The notes beneath the pieces were generated by a model. That model saw only the letters and a program-made list of their open reading frames with translations. It was not told the DNA's origin and did not search any database. A stretch of 64,000 bases of DNA from an uncultured Fibrobacter sp. Lineage in GTDB: Bacteria > Fibrobacterota > Fibrobacteria > Fibrobacterales > Fibrobacteraceae. The position numbers and the translations under genes are program-made. The number at the start of each line of letters is the position of its first letter. Position 1 is the first letter of the stretch. Below are positions 17,793 to 28,687 of the stretch, one piece after another. The stretch is taken from the NCBI GenBank assembly GCA_946186895.1, contig CAMHOW010000004.1, positions 1-64,000 of the forward strand. Direction: 5' to 3'.

Positions 17793-19237
17793 TTTTTATT
17801 CCCTGCCGAAACGGCGTTCCTGTCTTTGTCCATCTTTTTCTTGACCACAAGGCCGTACGCGCCAAGAGCCAAGAGAATCACCACGTATGTACCGGCTTTT
17901 TCAAGCATAGACAAAGTGATCATCTGCGTGTTGATGGCGATATAGAAAGCAATCAAGGCGATAATCCATCCCACTTGCGACAGTAGGCGAATGGAGTAGG
18001 GCTGCAAGCCCATCTTGAAAAGGTAAATGTTGTTACAGATGATAGCGACGATGTTGTAGCAAAGCATTGATAGGGCAGCACCCACAAGGCCAAATGCAGG
18101 AATCAGCAGGTAGCCCGAAACCAGGGCTACGCCAAGGGAGACAATGTCCATGATGAGCGAATAAAGGCTCTTGCCCATGCCGTTCAGTACCACCAGCGAC
18201 ATGCCGCCAAAGCCCGCTACCAAGTGCACCAAGAGCAAAATACCGAGAGTTTCCGGCTGTACGATAAAGTCCTTACCCGCAATGCCCAAAATTAAATCCG
18301 GGAACAGCACGATAAAGAATCCGATCATCAGCTGGATAAAGGTAACCATGAAAACGCAATAGCTGTAGACCGGCTTAAGGTCGGTTTTCAGACGGCCTTT
18401 GTCCATGCCCGCCACCACAGGAGTAAGGATCGGCGTAAAGCCCACGCGAATCGTCTGGAGGGCGTTAGAAATCGTGACCATGATGCCATAGGCACCCGCC
18501 TTTTCGGGCCCAAGGAACAGCATGACAAGCCAAAGGCTCGAACGAATCAAGAAGGACGATACGAATTCATCGACGCCCAGCGGGAGCGAGTAACGCAGCA
18601 ACACCCAAGAAACAGTCTTGTGGGGGCGCAGGGGCATTTCGGGGAACTGCTTGCGGACCAGCACAAAATGCACGACAAAGCCCACCACCTGGCCCACCAG
18701 CAAGCCAAGCGGAAGCGCATGGGGAATGCCCATAAAGTGGAGCGCGATGGAGGTGGCCGGCGCAAGGGTCACGGTCAAGAAGGAATTTACGAACACCGCA
18801 TTTTGCGGCCGGCGATTCCCTTCGGAGGCTGTGCTGAAAACATAGGTGCCCACGTAGAACAAGAGCGACAGTGCGTACCAGGGCAGCTCCTTGGAAATGT
18901 AGGGTGTGAACGAGCCCACAAAAATCACAGCGGTGCAAAGAATCGAGATGGCCGCCGAAATCCAGAAGGATTCCATGATGCCGTCATAACGGGGGCGGCC
19001 GTTCAAGCCATTTTGCGGCAAGTACCAGTACAGGCCCTTGTCGAGCCCAAGAGTTGCCGAGTGGGCAATGGTCAAAAGGAGCGTCTGGGCCGAGACGAAT
19101 ATTCCAAATTCGGCAGCGCCAAAAATACGCGCCATCACAAAAGTGAGTAGCGGTCCGCACACCTTGAGGATGGTCCCCACGATGTTTACGATCATCGCTT
19201 TTTTCAGGAACTTGCTGTCGGTCTCTAGATTCCCCAT
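17789..19237 (-). CDS. Polysaccharide flippase (Wzx-like)
   Basis: About 12-14 hydrophobic segments; IVGTILKVCGPLLTFVMARIFGAAEFGIF. Confidence 0.85.
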   Translation of the reverse strand: MGNLETDSKFLKKAMIVNIVGTILKVCGPLLTFVMARIFGAAEFGIFVSAQTLLLTIAHSATLGLDKGLYWYLPQNGLNGRPRYDGIMESFWISAAISILCTAVIFVGSFTPYISKELPWYALSLLFYVGTYVFSTASEGNRRPQNAVFVNSFLTVTLAPATSIALHFMGIPHALPLGLLVGQVVGFVVHFVLVRKQFPEMPLRPHKTVSWVLLRYSLPLGVDEFVSSFLIRSSLWLVMLFLGPEKAGAYGIMVTISNALQTIRVGFTPILTPVVAGMDKGRLKTDLKPVYSYCVFMVTFIQLMIGFFIVLFPDLILGIAGKDFIVQPETLGILLLVHLVAGFGGMSLVVLNGMGKSLYSLIMDIVSLGVALVSGYLLIPAFGLVGAALSMLCYNIVAIICNNIYLFKMGLQPYSIRLLSQVGWIIALIAFYIAINTQMITLSMLEKAGTYVVILLALGAYGLVVKKKMDKDRNAVSAGNKK

Positions 19238-19368
19238 GACAGGCCAAAAATAGATTTATTTTGCGTAGAACCCTAGGTTAGAACAGGCTAGAATCCGATG
19301 AATTATCTATATTGACAGATAAAGTTCAGGGTAATGGACTTTTCAACTCGAAAACCGGGATTTTAATC

Positions 19369-19806
19369 ATGTTCAAGACCATCGCTATCGGCTGCGACCA
19401 CGCCGCATTCGAATACAAGGAAAAACTCGTCAAGTTTCTAGAAGACAAGGGCTACAAAGTCCTCGACATGGGCACCGATTCCACGGAATCCTGCGACTAC
19501 CCGATCTTCGCTGACAAGGTCTGCAACAAGATTACAAGCAAAGAAGCGGACTGCGGTATCCTCATCTGCGGTACCGGGATCGGCATGAGCATGGCGGCAA
19601 ACAAGCACAAGGGTATCCGAGCAGCTGTTTGCGGTGACCTTACCTCTTGCGAATTCACCCGGCTGCACAACGACGCTAACGTGCTCTGCATGGGTGCCCG
19701 CATCATTGCCTACGCACAGTGCGAAGTGTTCGTCACGAAGTTCCTCGAGACGGAATTCATGGGTGGCAAGCACAAGAAGCGCATAGACATGTTCGAACCG
19801 GGCTAA
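19369..19806 (+). CDS. rpiB: Ribose-5-phosphate isomerase B
   Basis: IAIGCDHAAFEYKEKL, CGTGIGMSMAANKHKGIRAAVC. Confidence 0.93.
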   Translation: MFKTIAIGCDHAAFEYKEKLVKFLEDKGYKVLDMGTDSTESCDYPIFADKVCNKITSKEADCGILICGTGIGMSMAANKHKGIRAAVCGDLTSCEFTRLHNDANVLCMGARIIAYAQCEVFVTKFLETEFMGGKHKKRIDMFEPG

Positions 19807-19815
19807 GGAAAGCCT

Positions 19816-20559
19816 GTGGCACGACTTTTGCTAGTCATCACTAGATGGTGTCGCGTTCTTGCGTTGGGCGCGGTTTTAGTGGGTTGTGCCGAAATTGAAG
19901 AAGAAAAGCCCTGGATCCATGTAGATAGGCCCCAGATGCTTTTCACCGATACCACCCTCATGGACAGTTACGACAAGGGCGTGCTGAGCTGGAAGCTCAA
20001 GACGGCCTATCTGGAGCGGTGGTCCAACACCGAAGAAGTTTTCGTGCGGCCTGTGCTGGTGGACATCTACGATTCCCTGGGGGAACGTTCTGCATTCTTG
20101 CGGGCGGATTCCGGCCGGCTCGACATGAAGTTCACCTACGTCTATGCCTACGGCCATGTGTACGCCCTTACGCCCAAGGGTGCTTCTGTCCGTGCGGATT
20201 CCCTGCTCTGGAACAAGAAGGACAACTTGGTCAAGACCGAAAGCTACGTGCGAGTGGTCTCCGAAGATGGCGACGTGCTGCAGGGTAAGGGCTTCGAAAG
20301 TGACGCCAAGATGGACCACTGGAAAATCCTTTCCAACATCACGGGCATTTTCCAGGATGCTGCCAACCGCATCAAAGAAGAGGACAAGGCGAAGGCCGAA
20401 GAAATCGAGAAGCGGGATTCTGCGGCGACGGCCCCGCAGCAGCCAGCACCGCAACCGGCAGCACAGCAGCCTGAGCCATCGACAATCCACGGAAACACGC
20501 ATATTCCAAAACCAAAGCACACGATACGCCAAAGAGCTAATGCGGAGGAGCGAAAGTAA
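19816..20559 (+). CDS. lptC: LPS export lipoprotein LptC-like
   Basis: GTG start, VLVGCAE lipobox, LptC-type repeat, upstream of lptA/lptB. Confidence 0.8.
   Translation: MARLLLVITRWCRVLALGAVLVGCAEIEEEKPWIHVDRPQMLFTDTTLMDSYDKGVLSWKLKTAYLERWSNTEEVFVRPVLVDIYDSLGERSAFLRADSGRLDMKFTYVYAYGHVYALTPKGASVRADSLLWNKKDNLVKTESYVRVVSEDGDVLQGKGFESDAKMDHWKILSNITGIFQDAANRIKEEDKAKAEEIEKRDSAATAPQQPAPQPAAQQPEPSTIHGNTHIPKPKHTIRQRANAEERK
19817..19832 (+). promoter_or_regulatory. Sigma-54-type -24/-12 promoter TGGCACGACTTTTGCT
   Basis: Consensus TGGCACG-N4-TTGCT; GG at 19818-19819, GC at 19830-19831, 12-nt offset. Confidence 0.5.
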
Positions 20560-21806
20560 TGGGTTCGGCCTTGAATAGGTTGATGCTCGTGTTGCTAAGT
20601 GCCTTCGTTTGCGCCTTTTCGCAGACGTCTCCGCTTATCATGAAACATGCCGACAACTTGGAAGTGGCCCGTATCCGCGGCAATCTGCTGTTGCAGGGCA
20701 AGGTTCATTTTGTCCATGACTCGTTGGACTTTAAGACCGAAAAGGCGACCTGGAACAAGGAAGCCGAAGTACTCCAGTGCGACGGTGGATTCCTGGCCGC
20801 TCACCCCTCGGGCTATATCCGCGCTCAAAACGGCGTGTACCAGAAGAAAAAGGGAATTGCTTCTGCCAAGGGAAACGTGGTCGCTGCTGATTCTGCAAAG
20901 ACCTACATGTTTACGGGCGACTTCTTGATATACGACCGTGAGAAGGAAATTCTCACCATGCCCGAGCGGCCAAAACTTTACGAGTTTGAAAAGAAGAAAG
21001 ATGGCAAGATAGACACGGTGCTTATCGAGGCCAAGACCATTATCTACAACAAGGGTGAGTCTTTTGCCGAGGCCTACCATAAGGTAAAGGTTACCCAAGA
21101 CGACATGGTGGTCACCTGCGATACGGGATATTTCAACCGCAAGGATAACTGGCTTTCCATGAAAGGCAAGCCCACCTTCGATATGAAAAATTACCACCTG
21201 ACAGGCGATTCCATCTACCTCACCCTGGATTCTACGGGAAAGTCCCTCAGGTCTGCGCTAGTCATCAGGAATGCTCACGGTGTTCAGCAAGAGGAGGCGA
21301 AGAAGAGCGCTCCCGGAAGTGTCACGGAAGCCTTCGGCGATACCCTCTATGCGGCCTTTAGAGACAACAAGATTGAACGCCTGTATGTAAATTTGAATGC
21401 AAGGGGTTTCTTTTACGAGATGGATCTTCCCGATTACCAGAACCAGATGGACGGAAATAGGCTAGATATGTACTTTAACCAGGGCAAGATGGACCATGCG
21501 GTGGTATCCGGCAAGGCCCAGAGTACCTATTTCTACGTCAAGAAGGACCGCACGGTAGCGGGCAAGAACGAGGCTGCCGGGGATACCATCAATATCTTGT
21601 TCGATGCCCAGAAGAACGCTGTGAAGTCGTTGAGGCTCATGGGCGGTGGTACCATGGCTAGCGGCCGGTATATCGATATGGAAAAGGAACAGCGCAACAA
21701 GAAGAAGCTGCAGAAGGCCGATTCTACGAAAACCGATGCCCAGGAAAAGTCGATGAACAGGGAATCAAGGCCCCGTCCGGCTCCGAAGAAGGAGGACGCA
21801 AAATGA
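20559..21806 (+). CDS. LptA/OstA-like organic solvent tolerance protein
   Basis: [38 protein letters not shown] OstA-type repeats; between lptC and lptB. Confidence 0.8.
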   Translation: MGSALNRLMLVLLSAFVCAFSQTSPLIMKHADNLEVARIRGNLLLQGKVHFVHDSLDFKTEKATWNKEAEVLQCDGGFLAAHPSGYIRAQNGVYQKKKGIASAKGNVVAADSAKTYMFTGDFLIYDREKEILTMPERPKLYEFEKKKDGKIDTVLIEAKTIIYNKGESFAEAYHKVKVTQDDMVVTCDTGYFNRKDNWLSMKGKPTFDMKNYHLTGDSIYLTLDSTGKSLRSALVIRNAHGVQQEEAKKSAPGSVTEAFGDTLYAAFRDNKIERLYVNLNARGFFYEMDLPDYQNQMDGNRLDMYFNQGKMDHAVVSGKAQSTYFYVKKDRTVAGKNEAAGDTINILFDAQKNAVKSLRLMGGGTMASGRYIDMEKEQRNKKKLQKADSTKTDAQEKSMNRESRPRPAPKKEDAK

Positions 21807-22540
21807 GAACGGTAGTTAGCACAATTCGCACCGACAAACTGCGTAAGGTCTACGGCGGACGCCAGGTGGTAAGCGATGTTTCCATCAGTGTTTCCCAAGG
21901 CGAAGTGGTTGGGCTTCTGGGGCCAAATGGCGCCGGCAAAACCACGTCCTTCTACATGATCGTGGGCATGGTTCGCCCTGATTCGGGTCATATCTTTCTA
22001 GACGATATCGAGATGACGGACAAGCCCATGTACAAGCGGGCAAGGCTTGGCGTGGGCTACCTGCCGCAAGAGGCGTCTATCTTCCGCAAGCTCTCTGTAG
22101 AAGACAACATCATGGCCATTCTTGAAACCCAGGACATGAAGCGTGCCCAGCGCAAGAGGCGCTTGGAAGAGCTCCTGGAAGAATTCAAGATTACCCATAT
22201 CCGTAAGACCAAGTCGTACAGCTGTTCCGGTGGTGAACGCAGACGTCTAGAAATTGCCCGCGCTCTTGCCAGTGACCCATCGTTCTTGTTGCTGGACGAA
22301 CCCTTTGCAGGCATTGACCCTATCGCCGTGGCCGACATTCAGTCCATCATTTCGGAGTTGAAAGAAAAGGGTATGGGCGTTCTCATTACGGACCACAACG
22401 TTCGCGAGACGCTCTCTATTACAGATCGAGCTTACATTATGTACAAGAGCCAGGTTCTTACCGAAGGTACGGCAGAATACCTGGCCAACGACCCTGAAGC
22501 AAGGCGTATCTATCTCGGAGACAGTTTCAGGCTGGATTAG
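21803..22540 (+). CDS. lptB: LPS export ABC transporter ATP-binding protein
   Basis: [59 protein letters not shown]. Confidence 0.95.
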   Translation: MRTVVSTIRTDKLRKVYGGRQVVSDVSISVSQGEVVGLLGPNGAGKTTSFYMIVGMVRPDSGHIFLDDIEMTDKPMYKRARLGVGYLPQEASIFRKLSVEDNIMAILETQDMKRAQRKRRLEELLEEFKITHIRKTKSYSCSGGERRRLEIARALASDPSFLLLDEPFAGIDPIAVADIQSIISELKEKGMGVLITDHNVRETLSITDRAYIMYKSQVLTEGTAEYLANDPEARRIYLGDSFRLD

Positions 22541-22542
22541 AA

Positions 22543-24198
22543 ATGAGTATGGATGTAGGAATGCATTTAGGCCAGAGCCAACGGCTGGAGCAGAATATCT
22601 CGCCCCAGATGCTCCAGTCTATTACTATCCTGCAGAAGAATTCCCTGGAATTAGAAACCGCCATCAAGGAAGAGGTGGAGGCTAACCCGCTACTGGAATG
22701 GGACGACGAACCCCTGGGCGAATCCCTGGATTCTCCTGCCGAGGCCAGCAGCGATAGAAATGGGGAAGATGACTTTGCCGAAGGGAAAATGGATTCTGGC
22801 GAAGTTGACAATTCTTTGGATTTTGACCGTGGGACTCTTGAGGACAGCGCCGATGTAGATAGAGGCCTGTTAGATGATTCCTCGCCTTCGGAATTGAACT
22901 GGGCCCAGTACCTGGAAGACGGCACCGACCATACGGATACGCTCTACAGGGATTCCGGTAGCCAGCAGAAGGATGCCGACGATGCCTTTGACCGTCCGCA
23001 GAAAGACCGTGAGGCAAGTCTTCAGGATCGCTTGATATTACAGCTTCGGGATTGGAACGGTACCCGTGAGCTTCTTACGCAACTTTCCAAGGCTGGTTGT
23101 TCCGAGACCCGCTTCCGTGAACTGGTGGAGTACCTGATTGATTCTCTTGACGAGAACGGTTTTTTGCAGAGTGCCGACGAGATGGCCATGGCCAAGGTTC
23201 TTGCCGACAATGATCCGTTCATCATTGAGATTGAAAAGGTTATCCGGGGTGAGGTTTCTCTAGATGATGCGAAACTCCCTGTAGTAGAAGCTTTCCATGT
23301 GCTTAGGAGTTTTAAGCCCAGGGGAATCGGTGCGCGAAACCTGCAGGAATGCTTTATTATCCAGGCGGAATCCTTGGAAAACTTTCCGGCACTTTCCCTG
23401 CGGATTTTGAAAGACCGCTTTGAAGACTTGATGGCGCTCCGTTATGCAAAAATTGCAAAAGACCTTGGGGTTACCACCGACGAGGTGCAGCAGGCGGTGA
23501 GCAGTCTTTCTAAGCTCGCGCCACACCCTGGTCAGCAGATGTCGGCCGCACCGAACCAGATTAAGGTGGCAGACATGAAGGTGGTGGAAAAGCGTGGCAA
23601 GTTCGAGGTGGAATGCTATAGGCGCCGCGTCCAGAAGCGCCTTCACTTGAACCAGACTTACGCCTCGCTTTTGAACGATTCTCACCTGAGCAAGAATGAC
23701 AGGGAATATATCCAGAACAACCTGAATAAGGCCAAGGAATTCATGAAGGCGGTGGACAACCGTTTCTCCACTATGGAAAACGTGATGATGGCCATCGTCA
23801 AGCATCAGGAACCTTTTTTCCGGCAGGGTCCCGCTTTCTTAAAGCCAATGATTTTGCAGGACATCGCCGACGAGGTGGGTCGCGACCTGAGTACCATCAG
23901 CCGCGTGACCAACGGCAAGTACGTAGATACTCCTTATGGTATTTTTGAGCTGAAACAGTTCTTCACCTCGGGAGTCAAGCAGGGGGCTGCCTCTAGCGCA
24001 GAAGTCATCGGGTCTGCCCAGATTCTTTCTGCCATCAAGAAGCTGGTAGACGAGGAAGACAAGAAGAAACCCCTTTCGGACCAGGCCATTGCCGACGCTC
24101 TTGAGTTGCAGGGCATCAAGGTGGCACGTCGTACGGTGGCCAAGTACAGGGAAGAGGAGCTGAAAATCCTCCCGGCAAGGCTGAGAAAGTCCGTGTAG
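22543..24198 (+). CDS. rpoN: RNA polymerase sigma-54 factor
   Basis: LEQNISPQMLQSITILQKNSLELE, QDIADEVGRDLSTISRVTNGKYVDTPYG, ARRTVAKYREE (RpoN box). Confidence 0.95.
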   Translation: MSMDVGMHLGQSQRLEQNISPQMLQSITILQKNSLELETAIKEEVEANPLLEWDDEPLGESLDSPAEASSDRNGEDDFAEGKMDSGEVDNSLDFDRGTLEDSADVDRGLLDDSSPSELNWAQYLEDGTDHTDTLYRDSGSQQKDADDAFDRPQKDREASLQDRLILQLRDWNGTRELLTQLSKAGCSETRFRELVEYLIDSLDENGFLQSADEMAMAKVLADNDPFIIEIEKVIRGEVSLDDAKLPVVEAFHVLRSFKPRGIGARNLQECFIIQAESLENFPALSLRILKDRFEDLMALRYAKIAKDLGVTTDEVQQAVSSLSKLAPHPGQQMSAAPNQIKVADMKVVEKRGKFEVECYRRRVQKRLHLNQTYASLLNDSHLSKNDREYIQNNLNKAKEFMKAVDNRFSTMENVMMAIVKHQEPFFRQGPAFLKPMILQDIADEVGRDLSTISRVTNGKYVDTPYGIFELKQFFTSGVKQGAASSAEVIGSAQILSAIKKLVDEEDKKKPLSDQAIADALELQGIKVARRTVAKYREEELKILPARLRKSV

Positions 24199-24403
24199 GG
24201 CCGTTTATGGCTGCTTGTTTGTAAACTTTTGTTTACGTATGGCCGTGGATAACCAGAAATTATCCATCATTATTCCAAATTGGGCGAAATATTTTTCGAA
24301 AAAAACATATTATATTTGCTTTTTTTATAAAAAAAGATGTATATACTCTAAATGCGATGCTAGAACATCGAAATGTGCCATCTCAACTTACGGAGGTTTA
24401 ACA

Positions 24404-24721
24404 ATGGATATTCAATTTTCTGCCCGTCATTTTAATGCGTCTGCCGGTCTCCAGGATAGGATTCAAGAAGAAATGGACAAACTGGCAAAGTTCTACCCCA
24501 ACATCACGGGAGCCTCCGTCATTCTGGACCACGAAGTGGAACACCAGCGTCATTGCGAAATTTCCGTGAACATTACGGGTTCCGTGGTGGTTGGTTCCGC
24601 CGACGAAGAAAACATGGGCAAGGCCGTGGATGTGGCCCTCGAAAGGGTGAAAATCCAGCTGAAGAAGGCCAACGACAAACAGAACGACCATCGCGCTCAG
24701 CCCCTTTCTGATTTGGCTTAA
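24404..24721 (+). CDS. hpf: Ribosome hibernation promoting factor
   Basis: MDIQFSARHFNASAGLQDRIQEEMDKL; gene order rpoN-hpf-hprK. Confidence 0.88.
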   Translation: MDIQFSARHFNASAGLQDRIQEEMDKLAKFYPNITGASVILDHEVEHQRHCEISVNITGSVVVGSADEENMGKAVDVALERVKIQLKKANDKQNDHRAQPLSDLA

Positions 24722-25752
24722 TGGCAGAATCCAGATTAAAAGATATCAAGGTTTTGCACCGAGAAAAACTCTCGGTGCGAGACTTTTTCTGTCGCTACGG
24801 CAAGGACTTGCAGCTGGCCCTCCATTCTCCGGAAGAGGACCTGAATACAAACATTGCCGAAAGCGGCATACACCGCCCTGGCCTTGCCATGGCGGGTTAT
24901 ACAAAGGTGTACAGTTCCGAACAGATTCAGGTGGTTGGCCATACGGAATGGAACTACTTGGAATCTTTGGGTACGGCTGGCCGTGTGAAGGTCTTTGAAA
25001 GTCTTTCTGTTTTCAAGGCCCCAATGTGGGTGGTGACCCATGCCCAGATGCCGCACCCGGAACTTCGGGCCATGTGCAGCAAGTTGCATATCCCACTGTT
25101 CTCTACGACTCTGCACACCTACGAGTTTAACAAGATTGCCCAGAGAATTCTCGAGGAATTCTTTGCTCCCCACGCCATTATCCACGGGAGTCTCGTGGAT
25201 GTTTACGGTATCGGTATGCTCTTTGTGGGTGACAGCAACGTGGGCAAGTCTGAATGCGTGCTTGACCTTGTTGAAAGTGGACACCGCATGGTGGCCGACG
25301 ACGTGGTGCATGTAAGCCACATGGGCAACGTGCTTATCGGGCGCCCCGATCCGCTAATCCGCCATCACATGGAAATCCGCGGGGTGGGACTTCTTGATAT
25401 CCGCTCCATGTTCGGTATTCATGCCATCCGCAAGGTGAAAAAGATTGAAGTCATCGTTGAACTTCAGCCCTGGAGCCAGAACGTTTCGTACGAGCGTACG
25501 GGCTTAAACGAACTGGACGAAGTTGTCATGGGAGTCTCGGTTCCAAAAATCGTGATTCCTGTATCGCCGGGCAAGAACCTGACGGTGATTTGCGAAGTGA
25601 TTGCCATGAACGCCCTGATGAAGATGAATGGCCAGAACGTTGCCAAGGATTTTAACGAGAGTCTGATGCAAAAGATAAAGGCCAAGGCCAAGGGCGAATA
25701 CACTGACGACCTGCTGGAAATGGAGCCGGAGAATTGGTCACCTTATGAATAA
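24721..25752 (+). CDS. hprK: HPr kinase/phosphorylase
   Basis: GVLFVGDSNVGKSE-type P-loop, VADDVVHV, EIRGVGLLDIRSMFG. Confidence 0.93.
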   Translation: MAESRLKDIKVLHREKLSVRDFFCRYGKDLQLALHSPEEDLNTNIAESGIHRPGLAMAGYTKVYSSEQIQVVGHTEWNYLESLGTAGRVKVFESLSVFKAPMWVVTHAQMPHPELRAMCSKLHIPLFSTTLHTYEFNKIAQRILEEFFAPHAIIHGSLVDVYGIGMLFVGDSNVGKSECVLDLVESGHRMVADDVVHVSHMGNVLIGRPDPLIRHHMEIRGVGLLDIRSMFGIHAIRKVKKIEVIVELQPWSQNVSYERTGLNELDEVVMGVSVPKIVIPVSPGKNLTVICEVIAMNALMKMNGQNVAKDFNESLMQKIKAKAKGEYTDDLLEMEPENWSPYE

Positions 25753-26662
25753 TTTCCGTCGAAAATTCCGTTCGAATTTTTTCCCAGTTATTGTTTTCTC
25801 GGCTATTGTCCTGGGTTGCGGCATGGCTCTGTATCTGTTCCACCCGGCAAGCCCCCACCATGATCGCTATAGCTTTGTAGTGCGCTACGAAAGTATCGGA
25901 ACCCTTTCTCCGGGTAACCGCGTAGAGGTGCGGGGTATCACCAAGGGTGAAATCGAGAAGGTGGAACTGACGGATGATGCAGTCTTTGTGACAGCTCGTG
26001 TGCTTACGGATGCAAAGATTCCGAAAAATTCTGAGTTCCGTTTGAAGACGGCGGGTCTTATGGGCGAACGCGAACTGAGCGTTTTGACTGGCGATGGCCA
26101 GGACTTTATTTCCGATGGTGATACGGTGAATGGCCACTATGAAGAGGGCGCCAATGCCGTAGGGCGGAACCTCGCCATTATCCTTTCAGAATTGGATTCC
26201 ATCACCACTCAGCTTGGAGCCCTGAAGGATTCCGTGACCAAGGGTAAGGTAGGCAAGCGTGTTGACCGTGTGCTCAAGAAGGGCGAAAACCTGCTCCAGG
26301 TATCAGAGGAATCGGTTCAGGAATGGGTGAACTCGGCTACGGACCTGCTTTCCAAGGCCGAAGGGACTCTTAACCAGGCTAAGGCTGCCTTGGGTGATGT
26401 TCCTGATAGGGCGGACGGGACTGTTCAGAAGGTGGAAAACCTTGTGGCTCGGGTTGATAGCCTGTTGAACAAGGTCCAGGGGGCCAAGGAAGCCCTGGAA
26501 GGAATCGAGGCGAAACTGGACCAGGATAATAATACTGTAGGACTGATTTTATCGAAAAAGGGTGACATCCACAAAGAACTGGACCTTATAGGCGCCGATA
26601 TTGACGCTTTAATCAAGGACATCAAGAAACAGGGCCTGAAATTAAATGCGGATATTTTCTAA
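25745..26662 (+). CDS. MlaD/MCE family protein
   Basis: N-terminal TM, SFVVRYESIGTLSPGNRVEVRGITKGEIEKVEL. Confidence 0.88.
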   Translation: MNNFRRKFRSNFFPVIVFSAIVLGCGMALYLFHPASPHHDRYSFVVRYESIGTLSPGNRVEVRGITKGEIEKVELTDDAVFVTARVLTDAKIPKNSEFRLKTAGLMGERELSVLTGDGQDFISDGDTVNGHYEEGANAVGRNLAIILSELDSITTQLGALKDSVTKGKVGKRVDRVLKKGENLLQVSEESVQEWVNSATDLLSKAEGTLNQAKAALGDVPDRADGTVQKVENLVARVDSLLNKVQGAKEALEGIEAKLDQDNNTVGLILSKKGDIHKELDLIGADIDALIKDIKKQGLKLNADIF

Positions 26663-26742
26663 AATAATGTCCTCTTTTAAGAAAAATAATTTAGTTTAAC
26701 ACGAAAATGATTAAGTAAGGGAACCCCAAAAAGGAGCGAACT

Positions 26743-27216
26743 ATGGCTGAAAAGAAACAAGCAAAGATGAGCGCCGCCGATCTCAAGTTTTTTGAGGAGA
26801 TGCTCGTGGAAAAGCGTCGCCAGCTGGTGACTGCCCAGAACGAGACGGAAAAGTCTAATGCTTTCCAAGGCCAGAAGCACCAGTCCGGTGACGGTGGGGA
26901 TTCCGATAGCGCCGATTCCGCTACGGACTACAACGCCCTTGAAACAACCTTCTCTCTTGCCGCCCGCGAAGGCAAGTACCTGGTTTACCTGGAAGAAGCC
27001 CTCCAGCGCATCAAGAAGGGCACCTTCGGCGTATGCAAGGTCTGCAAGCAGTTGATTCCCAAGGCCCGTCTTTTGGCAGTGCCCACCGCCACCAAGTGCG
27101 TGAACTGCAAGGAAGAGACCAAGAAGAAGGAACAGGAAATCAACCGTATCGAGATGGCACGCCTCTTTGCAGAGGAACAGCGCCGCGAGATGATGAAAAA
27201 GAACGCAGGACGGTAG
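26743..27216 (+). CDS. TraR/DksA family zinc finger transcriptional regulator
   Basis: RIKKGTFGVCKVCKQLIPKARLLAVPTATKCVNCKEE. Confidence 0.9.
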   Translation: MAEKKQAKMSAADLKFFEEMLVEKRRQLVTAQNETEKSNAFQGQKHQSGDGGDSDSADSATDYNALETTFSLAAREGKYLVYLEEALQRIKKGTFGVCKVCKQLIPKARLLAVPTATKCVNCKEETKKKEQEINRIEMARLFAEEQRREMMKKNAGR

Positions 27217-27255
27217 GGCGCGCAACCTTTTGCTGCCCCGAAGCATCTAAAGGTC

Positions 27256-28551
27256 ATGAATATCACGAAAGCCTCCTTGTTTGGGATTTTAGCGGCAGCG
27301 ACGCTCCTGCATGCCGGTACGTCTTGGACTTTGGAGGCCTGCCTTAAACAGGCGGCTGAGAAAAGCCTTTCCCTTGAAACGGCCAGACTGCGTGAGCAGC
27401 AGGCCCAGGTTAACGTAAAGCAGGCAAAGATCGGGCATTACCCGACGGTTTCTGCGAACATTCAGAATACCCTTTTCGACCATCCTTTTATAGACCAAGA
27501 AGATCATTACCGCCTGAACCTTGGGCTGAATGGTTCCGTGACCCTTTGGGACGGAGGCGCCACTAGCCTGAATGTAGAGGCCAAGGAATTGAGTCGCGAG
27601 GCGGCGGAGCTTTCGACTCGGCAGACCAAGCGCACCGTGCAGGAGAGCGTGCTGAACGCCTACATGAGCCTGCTCCTTGCCAAGGAGAACCTGCGTACGG
27701 CGGACTATGCGGTAGAGGTGGCCCAGGCAGAATTCGAGTACTTTACCAACCTTTACGGGGTAGGTTCTATCACCAAGAAGGACCTGACCCAGTCCCAGTC
27801 CAACGTGCTGCAGAAGCAGTCGGCCAAGCTTACCGCCGAACTGAAGGTTTCTACGGCGAAGACCACGCTCCGCCAGCTTTTGGAACTGGGTGAGGGCGAG
27901 GAGTTTGACGTGGCCGCTCCTGAGATCAACTTTACCAACCCTGATTCCCTGCCGCCCCTGCCTGAATACGGCGAGCTGCAGGCACGCATTAGGGCGGCAC
28001 ATCCCGGGCTCAAGTCCGACAGTATTTCTGTGAAGGCGGCCCAGAAGAATACCAAGGTGGCAGGCAAGAACAGCTCTGTTTCTGTGACGCTGGGCGCCAA
28101 TTCTTCTACGGGCTTGCAGGCCTGGGAATCCAAGGGCTACAAGGACCAGCTGAAATACGGCTGGCAGAATTCTTTGACACTGGGGATTAGCATCCCTATT
28201 ATCGACGCAGGTGCTACCACCAACAAGGTGTTACTGGCCCAGGTGAACGAGGCCGAAACTCAGGTGGGCCTGCAAGAGACGGCGAAGACTCTGGAAAACA
28301 ATATAGAGAAACTCTACCTGAACGCCCTCAGTGCGGATTTGCAGTGGAAGGCCGCGGTGCTCCAGGTGGAGGCCGAACAAGAGGCTCTAAAGGTTGCCGA
28401 AGAGCAGCGTAGGCTTGGGGCGCTCACCTATACGGATTTCTTGAGCCAGAAAAACAGCTTGGAATCGGCACAGGTTACATTAAACAACGCCAAGTACACG
28501 AGCCTTCTTTCCCGCAAGCTCCTGGAACTGTACCAGGGCCTGCTGGACTAG
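27256..28551 (+). CDS. TolC family outer-membrane efflux protein
   Basis: Signal peptide, TLEACLKQAAEKSLSLETARLREQQAQVNVKQAKIGHYPTVSANI. Confidence 0.88.
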   Translation: MNITKASLFGILAAATLLHAGTSWTLEACLKQAAEKSLSLETARLREQQAQVNVKQAKIGHYPTVSANIQNTLFDHPFIDQEDHYRLNLGLNGSVTLWDGGATSLNVEAKELSREAAELSTRQTKRTVQESVLNAYMSLLLAKENLRTADYAVEVAQAEFEYFTNLYGVGSITKKDLTQSQSNVLQKQSAKLTAELKVSTAKTTLRQLLELGEGEEFDVAAPEINFTNPDSLPPLPEYGELQARIRAAHPGLKSDSISVKAAQKNTKVAGKNSSVSVTLGANSSTGLQAWESKGYKDQLKYGWQNSLTLGISIPIIDAGATTNKVLLAQVNEAETQVGLQETAKTLENNIEKLYLNALSADLQWKAAVLQVEAEQEALKVAEEQRRLGALTYTDFLSQKNSLESAQVTLNNAKYTSLLSRKLLELYQGLLD

Positions 28552-28586
28552 CTCCATCACGTCATCCTCGGGACAAACTCCAACAC

Positions 28587-28611
28587 GTCATCCTCGCGAA
28601 GGCGAGGATCT
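28587..28611. repeat. GTCAT-bounded palindromic repeat GTCATCCTCGCGAAGGCGAGGATCT
   Basis: Direct reading; a partial copy precedes it at 28561. Confidence 0.75.
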
Positions 28612-28687
28612 AGGTTTTTAAAATAAGACGTTTCCTTGTTTCAAGTAAGAAACAGGGGCGTTTCTTATTGAAAGGGATACCCGTGTT

